Below, piece after piece: positions 1 through 5,093 of a DNA stretch of 8,279 nucleotides. The first letter of the stretch is position 1; the number at the start of each line of letters is the position of its first letter. The notes under the pieces were generated by a model. It was given only the letters and a program-made list of their open reading frames with translations, was not told where the DNA came from and did no database searches. The position numbers and the translations under genes were made by a program. The stretch lies in the NCBI GenBank assembly GCA_000432895.1, contig FR889404.1:11636-19914 (forward strand), given 5' to 3'. The stretch comes from Firmicutes bacterium CAG:449 (GTDB lineage Bacteria; Bacillota_I; Bacilli_A; RFN20; CAG-449).

Positions 1-723
1 ATGGCAGGCATTAATGCTGCTTTAAAAGTGAAAAAACAAGAACCATTAATTCTTTCACGTGATGAAGCATATATTGGTGTAATGATTGATGATTTAATTA
101 ATAAAGGAACAAATGAACCTTATCGTTTACTTTCTTCTAGAGCGGAATTTCGTTTGCTAATGAGACATGATAATGCTGATATGCGTTTATATAAACATGG
201 TCATCGTGTTGGCTTAATTAGTGATGAAAAATATCAAAAATTTTTAGATAAATGTGCTTTAATTGATGAAAATATCGAAATTTTAAAAAATACGATTTTA
301 TCGGGTAATCAAACTATGGTTGAAGAAATGTCTTTGTTAGGTATTGAAAATTTTAAAGGTGGTGTCTCGGCTTTAAATTTACTTAAAAGACCTGGTATTT
401 CTTATGAGATGATAAAAAAGTATGCACCTGTAAAAGAAGGTTTATCAATAACTGGCATTGAACAATTAGAAATCATGGTTAAATATGAGGGTTACATTGA
501 AAAAGAAAAAAAAGAAGCTGAAAAATTAAGAAAACTTGATTTATTAAAAATTCCAAGAGGAATTAATTATCATAATGTTAATGGTTTAGCTTTAGAAGCT
601 AGAAGTAAATTACAAGATGTTGATCCTTTAACCATTGGTCAAGCTTCAAGAATTTCTGGTGTTAATCCTGCTGATATTGCTCAATTGTTAATTTATATTA
701 AAAAGGAAAAAAATAATGACTAA
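1..723 (+). CDS. mnmG: MnmG (GidA), tRNA U34 carboxymethylaminomethyl-modifying enzyme, C-terminal part
   Basis: This is the C-terminal 240 residues of MnmG, the FAD protein that works with MnmE to build the cmnm5 group on the wobble uridine U34 of certain tRNAs. The frame is open from base 1 and the first ATG is an internal methionine (family context 'AGINAALK'), so the gene is cut by the window edge; full proteins are about 620-630 residues. Seen in the sequence: 'EPLILSRDEAYIGVMIDDL', 'GTNEPYRLLSSRAEFRLLMR' and 'HDNADMRL' are MnmG hallmarks. The helical C-terminal domain ends in 'PLTIGQASRISGVNPADIAQLL', a strongly conserved region reported to contact MnmE and tRNA. The gene ends by overlapping rsmG by 8 bp, the classic gidA-gidB arrangement, so the two are probably cotranscribed and translationally coupled. 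I see no frameshift or missing block in the visible part. Confidence 0.97.
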   Translation: MAGINAALKVKKQEPLILSRDEAYIGVMIDDLINKGTNEPYRLLSSRAEFRLLMRHDNADMRLYKHGHRVGLISDEKYQKFLDKCALIDENIEILKNTILSGNQTMVEEMSLLGIENFKGGVSALNLLKRPGISYEMIKKYAPVKEGLSITGIEQLEIMVKYEGYIEKEKKEAEKLRKLDLLKIPRGINYHNVNGLALEARSKLQDVDPLTIGQASRISGVNPADIAQLLIYIKKEKNND

Positions 724-1417
724 AGAAGCGTTTTATTTAGCATGTGAAAAAAATAATTTGTATTTATCTGAGATTCAAAAAAAACAATTATATACATATT
801 TTGAATTATTAGTTGAAACAAATAAGGTTATGAATTTAACAGGTATTGTAGAAGAAAATGAAGTCTATGAAAAACATTTTTATGATTCGTTATTGTTTTC
901 TTTCTGTTTACCTCTTGAAGATAAAAGCTTAGTTGATGTAGGTACTGGAGCGGGGTTTCCTGGATTAGTACTTGCAATTTGTTATCCTTTATTAAAAGTA
1001 AGTTTAGTAGAACCATTAACAAAAAGATGTAATTTTTTAAATAAAGTTATTAATGAATTAGAATTAACTAATGTTGAGGTAATTAACTCAAGAAGTGAAG
1101 ATTTATCTTCTTTAAGAGAAAAATTTGATTATGCTACCGCTAGAGCAGTTGCTAGATTAAATATTTTATGTGAAATTATTGCTCCTTTATTAAAGGTAAA
1201 CGGAACTTTTATTGCTTTAAAAGGTAAACAAGGTGAAGAAGAATTGTTAGAGGCTAGTAACGCTTTAAAAAAACTAAATTTATCAATTGATAAAATTCAA
1301 AAAGTTAATTTGTTAACAGATAATGATGAAAGAATTAATATCTTTTTAAAACTCGATCAAAAGATTGATGCAAAATATCCTCGTAATTTTTCACAAATAA
1401 AAAAGAAACCTTTATAA
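716..1417 (+). CDS. rsmG: RsmG (GidB), 16S rRNA (guanine-N7)-methyltransferase
   Basis: RsmG uses S-adenosylmethionine to methylate N7 of a guanine in the 530 loop of 16S rRNA (G527 in E. coli); loss of it gives low-level streptomycin resistance in several bacteria. The protein is 233 residues, close to the B. subtilis length, and looks complete. Seen: the N-terminal 'VMNLTGI' and 'HFYDSLL' motifs, the Rossmann SAM-binding loop 'LVDVGTGAGFPGL' at about residues 67-79, 'TARAVARLNIL' and 'ALKGKQGEEEL' in the core, and the usual basic end 'YPRNFSQIKKKPL'. The start at 716 is supported by an AAGGA site at 703-707, 8 nt upstream. The start overlaps the mnmG stop as ATGACTAA. Noc, ParA and ParB genes often follow rsmG in Firmicutes, but here a carboxypeptidase gene does. 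The last codons of rsmG also carry a candidate promoter for that gene. Confidence 0.97.
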   Translation: MTKEAFYLACEKNNLYLSEIQKKQLYTYFELLVETNKVMNLTGIVEENEVYEKHFYDSLLFSFCLPLEDKSLVDVGTGAGFPGLVLAICYPLLKVSLVEPLTKRCNFLNKVINELELTNVEVINSRSEDLSSLREKFDYATARAVARLNILCEIIAPLLKVNGTFIALKGKQGEEELLEASNALKKLNLSIDKIQKVNLLTDNDERINIFLKLDQKIDAKYPRNFSQIKKKPL

Positions 1418-1418
1418 A
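1390..1418 (+). promoter_or_regulatory. Candidate sigma-A promoter for the carboxypeptidase gene
   Basis: TTCACA at 1390-1395 (5 of 6 to the -35 consensus) is followed by a 17-bp spacer and TATAAA at 1413-1418 (5 of 6 to the -10). It lies over the last codons and stop of rsmG. Transcription would start near 1425, directly at the left arm of the hairpin that contains the next start codon. A+T-rich DNA produces chance -10 boxes, but the combined -35 and spacing make this better than background. Confidence 0.6.
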
Positions 1419-1426
1419 TTTATTCT

Positions 1427-1482
1427 AAAAAGAACTTTTATTTCATTTATTTAAATGGTGAAATATGAAAAAAGTTCTTTTT
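1427..1482 (+). promoter_or_regulatory. 5' hairpin enclosing the carboxypeptidase start codon (and possible terminator of rsmG)
   Basis: A 13-bp perfect inverted repeat pairs 1427-1439 (AAAAAGAACTTTT) with 1470-1482 (AAAAGTTCTTTTT). Inside it, ATTTCA at 1440-1445 pairs with TGAAAT at 1459-1464, leaving ATGAA at 1465-1469 as a five-base bulge on the 3' side and a 13-nt loop. The start codon ATG (1465-1467) is therefore in the bulge, and the weak GGTGA ribosome site (1457-1461) is partly paired. The shape, a GAAC/GTTC core with an A-tract before and a T-tract after, also resembles an intrinsic terminator for rsmG transcripts. Which role applies cannot be decided from sequence alone; both are possible. 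Confidence 0.6.
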
Positions 1483-2463
1483 TATTTAGCTTTAATTCAA
1501 GTTGTTAATCCTAATGTTACTTTAAAAAATGAGTATTCAAGTAGAAGCTATATTGTTTTAGATGGTCATAGTGGAGAAATCTTAGAAGGGAAAGATTATC
1601 ATTTAAAAAGAAGTGTAGCTTCAATTTCTAAAATTATGACAGCTATTATTGCTCTTGAAAGTGATAAATTGTTTTATGTTTATACAGTTAAAGAAGATGT
1701 TATTAATGTAGAAGGAAGTTCGGTTTACTTAAAGTTAAATGAACAATATCGCTTAATTGATTTAGTATATGGATTAATGCTAAGAAGTGGAAATGATGCT
1801 GCGTATGCAATTAGTTCTTTTATTTATAATGATAATGATAAATTTATTTTAAAAATGAATGAAAAAGCCAAAGAAATTGGCATGAAAAATACTTTTTTTA
1901 ATAATCCATGTGGTTTAGATATTGATGATGAAGGTAATATTTCAACTTCTTATGATATGGCTTTATTAATGAAATATTGTTTAAAAAATAAATTATTTAA
2001 TGAAGTGATTTCTACAAAAGAATATCGCTTTAATGGACATGTTTATGTTAATAAAAATAAATTATTAAAAAATTATGAATATCTTTTAGGTGGTAAAACT
2101 GGTTTTACTCATAAAGCAAGAAGAACATTGGTAACTGCAGCAGAAAAAGATAATCAAAAATTAATTGTAGTAACCCTTGATTGTGGAAATGATTTTGCTT
2201 TTCATAAAGAATTATATGAAAGTTATTTTTCTAAATATCAATATATTGTCTTTTTAAATGAAGGATTAAATTATTTTGATGAATATGTTTTTATGACTGA
2301 TAGATTAATTGGCATGAGAATTGATAAAAAAGTTGCGTTAAAAGGAACGAAAAAATATTATATAAATATTTATACTCATAAACTAAAAATTTCATTTGTT
2401 GATAAACAAAATATTGAATATTTTGGAGGAGAATTTGAATCAGTTAAATTTAATATTCGGTAA
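1465..2463 (+). CDS. D-alanyl-D-alanine carboxypeptidase, peptidase family S11 (DacB/DacF/PBP5-like)
   Basis: This is a penicillin-binding serine carboxypeptidase that removes the terminal D-Ala from peptidoglycan pentapeptides outside the membrane. All three active-site motifs are present in order: S53-I-S-K56 (nucleophile Ser and Lys), S108-G-N110 and K211-T-G213. A short, basic-then-hydrophobic N terminus (MKKVLFYLALIQVV) looks like a signal peptide, with no obvious cleavage site. The protein has 332 residues, against roughly 380-440 for typical homologues. The part after the catalytic domain (about 246-332) is a short beta-rich tail, and I see no C-terminal amphipathic anchor helix, so attachment may rely on the uncleaved N terminus or be absent. 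The start at 1465 gives the only sensible signal peptide, but its ribosome site (GGTGA, 1457-1461) is weak and very close, and the ATG lies in a hairpin bulge. It shows that the organism has a cell wall. A specific dacB or dacF assignment is not possible from sequence alone. Confidence 0.93.
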   Translation: MKKVLFYLALIQVVNPNVTLKNEYSSRSYIVLDGHSGEILEGKDYHLKRSVASISKIMTAIIALESDKLFYVYTVKEDVINVEGSSVYLKLNEQYRLIDLVYGLMLRSGNDAAYAISSFIYNDNDKFILKMNEKAKEIGMKNTFFNNPCGLDIDDEGNISTSYDMALLMKYCLKNKLFNEVISTKEYRFNGHVYVNKNKLLKNYEYLLGGKTGFTHKARRTLVTAAEKDNQKLIVVTLDCGNDFAFHKELYESYFSKYQYIVFLNEGLNYFDEYVFMTDRLIGMRIDKKVALKGTKKYYINIYTHKLKISFVDKQNIEYFGGEFESVKFNIR

Positions 2464-2487
2464 AAGTATATCGAACGTTCGGTAAAA
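2456..2487. repeat. C/G-containing palindrome with a 10-bp direct repeat (candidate operator)
   Basis: CGAACGTTCG at 2472-2481 is a perfect 10-bp palindrome, extending to a near-palindrome at 2469-2484. TTCGGTAAAA occurs at 2456-2465 (across the carboxypeptidase stop codon) and again at 2478-2487, 22 bp apart, about two helical turns. CpG-rich words stand out in this A+T-rich background. It does not match the Gram-positive LexA box, which needs four bases between GAAC and GTTC, nor a Rex site. No T-run follows it, so it is not a terminator on this strand. Role unknown; a protein-binding site is a guess. Confidence 0.35.
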
Positions 2488-2547
2488 AAATACCTAATTA
2501 TCATAAAGAAAACATTATAAGAATTATGAAAGTAAGTAAAATAATTA

Positions 2548-2587
2548 TAGTATATAGTTAGTCATAGCTAACTATACTACTTTTTTT
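2548..2587 (+). terminator. Rho-independent terminator of the carboxypeptidase transcript
   Basis: TATAGTTAG at 2553-2561 pairs perfectly with CTAACTATA at 2568-2576 around a 6-nt loop. TAG at 2548-2550 can extend the stem with CTA at 2577-2579 across a two-base bulge. Seven T residues follow at 2581-2587. The stem is A/T-rich but has the right shape and place, between the carboxypeptidase stop and the hydrogenase promoter. Confidence 0.7.
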
Positions 2588-2629
2588 GTCATTTTTCAAC
2601 TTTTTTTTGAAAAAGTGCAAGAAAAATTT

Positions 2630-2658
2630 TTGTTTTAAACTTATAAAAATTATATAAT
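2630..2658 (+). promoter_or_regulatory. Candidate sigma-A promoter of the hydCBA operon
   Basis: TTGTTT at 2630-2635, a 17-bp spacer and a perfect TATAAT at 2653-2658. Transcription would begin near 2665, giving a leader of about 26 nt to the hydC start at 2691. That puts the upstream in-frame ATG at 2673 too close to the transcript end to carry a ribosome site. The -35 is only a partial match. No Rex-like operator (TTGTTAA or TTGTGA half sites) is visible around it. Confidence 0.65.
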
Positions 2659-2690
2659 TATATAGTAATTAAATGGAGGCCAAATATAAT

Positions 2691-3155
2691 ATGAAAACAA
2701 ACAAAGAACTGTTTGATGAACTTGGTGAATTTATTGAATCAAAAAAATGTGATCCGGCAGAATTAATTGCTATATTACATAGAGCTCAACACATTTTTGG
2801 TTATTTACCAATGGAAGTACAACAATTTATTGCAGATAAACTAGGTATAAATGTTTCGAAAGTTTATGGTGTAGTAACATTTTATTCTTTCTTTACAATG
2901 GTTCCAAAGGGAAAATATGTTATTAACATTTGCTTAGGTACTGCTTGCTTTGTTAGAGGTTCAGATAAACTTTTAGCAAAAGTAGAAGAAATTTTAAAAA
3001 TTAAAAATGGTGAAACAACTCCAGATGGTAAATTTACTGTTACATCTTTACGTTGTGTTGGTGCATGTGGACTTGCCCCAGTTATGCAAATTAATGGTAA
3101 AACATATGGTAATTTAAAGCCAGAAGATGTTGAAGGCATTTTAGCACAATATTAG
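2691..3155 (+). CDS. hydC: [FeFe]-hydrogenase subunit HydC, NuoE-like 2Fe-2S protein
   Basis: This is the small electron-transfer subunit of the trimeric soluble HydABC hydrogenase, related to NuoE of complex I, and is expected to carry one [2Fe-2S] cluster in a thioredoxin-like fold. The helical N-terminal half holds 'LIAILHRAQHIFGYLP' and 'VYGVVTFYSFF', typical of NuoE. The four cluster cysteines are visible as C81-x4-C86 ('CLGTAC') and C122-x3-C126 ('CVGAC'). Length is 154 residues, normal for the family. I chose the ATG at 2691 rather than the in-frame ATG at 2673. The GGAGG at 2675-2679 is a ribosome site for 2691, 11 nt downstream, and would be inside the coding sequence if 2673 were used. 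The gene is followed after 10 bp by hydB, whose ribosome site overlaps the hydC stop codon TAG, so the two are cotranscribed. Confidence 0.95.
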   Translation: MKTNKELFDELGEFIESKKCDPAELIAILHRAQHIFGYLPMEVQQFIADKLGINVSKVYGVVTFYSFFTMVPKGKYVINICLGTACFVRGSDKLLAKVEEILKIKNGETTPDGKFTVTSLRCVGACGLAPVMQINGKTYGNLKPEDVEGILAQY

Positions 3156-3165
3156 GAGAAAGAAA

Positions 3166-5076
3166 ATGTGTAAGATTAATTCAAAAGAAGATTTATTAAA
3201 AGTTTATGATAATGTAAAAGATGTTCTTTCTTTACGTACTGTTGAAAAAGATGTTTCAGAAAAATATCATATTTCTGTTTGTGGAGGTACTGGTTGTACT
3301 TCTTCAAATTCTCTTGAAATAGTTGAAGCTTTACATCATTGGGCAAAAGAATGCGGTGTTGAAGATAAAGTTGAAATTTCAATTACAGGTTGTTTTGGTT
3401 TTTGCGAAAGAGGACCAATTGTTAAAGTTTTCCCAGATCATACTTTTTATACAAAAGTAAAAGTTTCAGATGCTGAAAAAATTATCAAAGATCATATTGT
3501 TAACCACGAAGTTGTACATTCATTATTATATAAAGACTCTAATGGAAATACTGTTAATAAACAAGATAATATCAATTTCTATCAAAAACAACATCGTATT
3601 GCATTAAGAAATTGTGGGTTAATTAATCCAGAAATTATTGCTGAAACAATTGCCGCTAAAGGATATCAAGCTCTTGCTAAAGCTTTATTTGAAATGACTC
3701 CAGATCAAGTTATTGATGAAGTAATTAAGTCTGGTTTAAGAGGTAGAGGTGGAGCAGGTTTCCCAACTGGACAAAAATGGAAATTTGCTAAAGCCTCTGT
3801 AGCAAATAAAAAATATATTATTTGTAATGCTGATGAAGGAGATCCAGGTGCTTTTATGGATCGTTCAATTCTTGAAGGAGATCCTCATTCAGTTTTAGAA
3901 TCAATGGCTATTGCTGGATATGCGGCTATTGCTGGATATGCAATTGGAGCTGATGAAGGCGAAATTTATATTCGTGCTGAATATCCTTTGGCAGTTCATC
4001 GTCTTGAAATAGCAATTAAACAAGCTACTGAAATGGGACTTTTAGGTAAGAATATTATGGGTACTGATTTCTCATTTAATATCAATATTAAATATGGAGC
4101 AGGAGCTTTTGTTTGTGGAGAAGAAACTGCTTTAATTCATTCTATTGAAGGTAATAGAGGTGAACCAACATTAAAACCTCCATTCCCAGCTGTTAAAGGC
4201 TTATTTGGTAAACCAACTAATGTTAATAATGTTGAAACTTGGGCCAATATACCAGTTATTATTCTTGATGGTGGAGAAGAATTCGCAAAGATTGGTACAG
4301 AAAGATCAAAAGGAACAAAAGTCTTTGCTCTTGCAGGAAAAATTAATAATGTAGGACTTGTAGAAGTTCCAATGGGAACAACTTTAAGAGAAATTATTTA
4401 TGATATCGGTGGTGGTATTAAAAATGGTAAAAAATTTAAAGCTGTTCAAACAGGTGGACCATCTGGTGGATGTTTAACTGAAAAAGATCTTGATACACCT
4501 ATTGATTATGATAACCTTGTTCAAAAAGGATCAATGATGGGTAGTGGTGGTATGATTGTCTTAGATGAAGACGATTGTATGGTTAATATCGCTAAATTCT
4601 ATCTTGAATTTACTGTTGAAGAATCATGTGGAAAGTGTTCACCATGTCGAGTTGGTAATAGAAGAATGCTTGAAATTTTAAATAGAATTACAGAAGGTTT
4701 AGGCGCTCTTGATGATTTAAAAGAATTAGAAGATCTAGCAAATGTTATTAAAGATTCATCTTTATGTGCATTAGGTCAATCGGCACCAAATCCAGTTTTA
4801 TCAACTTTAGCAGGATTTAAAGATGAATATATTGCTCACGTTGTTGATAAACGTTGTCCAGCAGGATCATGCAAGAATTTAATTAATTATGAAATTCTTG
4901 CAGAAAAATGTATGGGATGTGGATTATGTGCTAGAAACTGCCCAGTTGGAGCAATCAGCAAAACTGATATGCCAGCTAAAAATCCAAGAATGTTTGCTTA
5001 TGCAATTGATACTACAAAATGTATTAAATGTGGAGCATGTATATCAAATTGTCACTTTAAGGCAATTATTAAATAA
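3166..5076 (+). CDS. hydB: [FeFe]-hydrogenase subunit HydB, NuoF-like NAD(H)/FMN iron-sulfur flavoprotein
   Basis: HydB carries the NAD(H) and FMN site of the trimeric hydrogenase and exchanges electrons with HydC and HydA in the cytoplasm. Domains in order: an N-terminal thioredoxin-like [2Fe-2S] domain (C39-x4-C44, C76-x3-C80); the NuoF core with the FMN/NADH loop GRGGAGFP (193-200), 'NADEGDPGAF' (about 221-230) and GAGAFVCGEETAL (311-323); an SLBB region; the NuoF [4Fe-4S] site C488-x2-C491-x2-C494 with C534; and a C-terminal two-cluster ferredoxin domain (C582, C585, C588, C592 and C619, C622, C625, C629). At 636 residues it is a complete HydB. One oddity is that residues 248-259 are a six-residue sequence, AIAGYA, written twice in tandem where relatives have one copy. 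AGGAG at 3154-3158, 7 nt upstream, supports the start. Tandem stops TAA TAG end the gene, with hydA 17 bp on. Confidence 0.96.
   Translation: MCKINSKEDLLKVYDNVKDVLSLRTVEKDVSEKYHISVCGGTGCTSSNSLEIVEALHHWAKECGVEDKVEISITGCFGFCERGPIVKVFPDHTFYTKVKVSDAEKIIKDHIVNHEVVHSLLYKDSNGNTVNKQDNINFYQKQHRIALRNCGLINPEIIAETIAAKGYQALAKALFEMTPDQVIDEVIKSGLRGRGGAGFPTGQKWKFAKASVANKKYIICNADEGDPGAFMDRSILEGDPHSVLESMAIAGYAAIAGYAIGADEGEIYIRAEYPLAVHRLEIAIKQATEMGLLGKNIMGTDFSFNINIKYGAGAFVCGEETALIHSIEGNRGEPTLKPPFPAVKGLFGKPTNVNNVETWANIPVIILDGGEEFAKIGTERSKGTKVFALAGKINNVGLVEVPMGTTLREIIYDIGGGIKNGKKFKAVQTGGPSGGCLTEKDLDTPIDYDNLVQKGSMMGSGGMIVLDEDDCMVNIAKFYLEFTVEESCGKCSPCRVGNRRMLEILNRITEGLGALDDLKELEDLANVIKDSSLCALGQSAPNPVLSTLAGFKDEYIAHVVDKRCPAGSCKNLINYEILAEKCMGCGLCARNCPVGAISKTDMPAKNPRMFAYAIDTTKCIKCGACISNCHFKAIIK
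3907..3942 (+). repeat. 18-bp in-frame tandem duplication inside hydB
   Basis: Two adjacent copies of an 18-base unit beginning GCTATTGCTGG lie at 3907-3924 and 3925-3942. They differ only in the last base (GCG against GCA, both Ala), so each encodes AIAGYA. As I recall it, the NuoF family has 19 residues between the conserved 'PH' and 'IY-R-EY' here (Thermus Nqo1). This protein has 25, exactly one repeat unit more. Confidence 0.9.
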
Positions 5077-5093
5077 TAGGGAGGAAATATATA

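Noticed and set aside
828..1022. Open frame on the minus strand opposite rsmG
   Set aside because: It is opposite a clearly conserved gene, has low-complexity Leu-rich content and no ribosome site; a shadow frame.
2472..2481. LexA (SOS) box reading of CGAACGTTCG
   Set aside because: The Gram-positive LexA operator needs four bases between GAAC and GTTC; here there are none.
2592..2615. T-run/A-run hairpin (TTTTTC with GAAAAA, or CTTTTT with AAAAAG) between the terminator and the hydC promoter
   Set aside because: Such pairing is expected by chance in homopolymer-rich DNA; two mutually exclusive folds are equally possible and no T-run follows.
2464..2672. Riboswitch or small RNA in the intergenic region
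   Set aside because: Besides the palindrome, terminator and promoter, the sequence is A/T-rich without conserved aptamer-like stems; the predicted hydC leader is only about 26 nt.
2588..2690. Rex operator upstream of the hydrogenase operon
   Set aside because: Hydrogenase operons are often Rex-controlled, but no TTGTTAA- or TTGTGA-type inverted half sites are visible around the promoter.
2882..3139. Open frame on the minus strand opposite hydC
   Set aside because: Opposite a recognisable gene with intact cluster motifs; no family resemblance.
3176..3382. Open frame on the minus strand opposite the hydB N terminus
   Set aside because: Low-complexity Leu/Lys/Gln content, opposite conserved cluster cysteines; a shadow.
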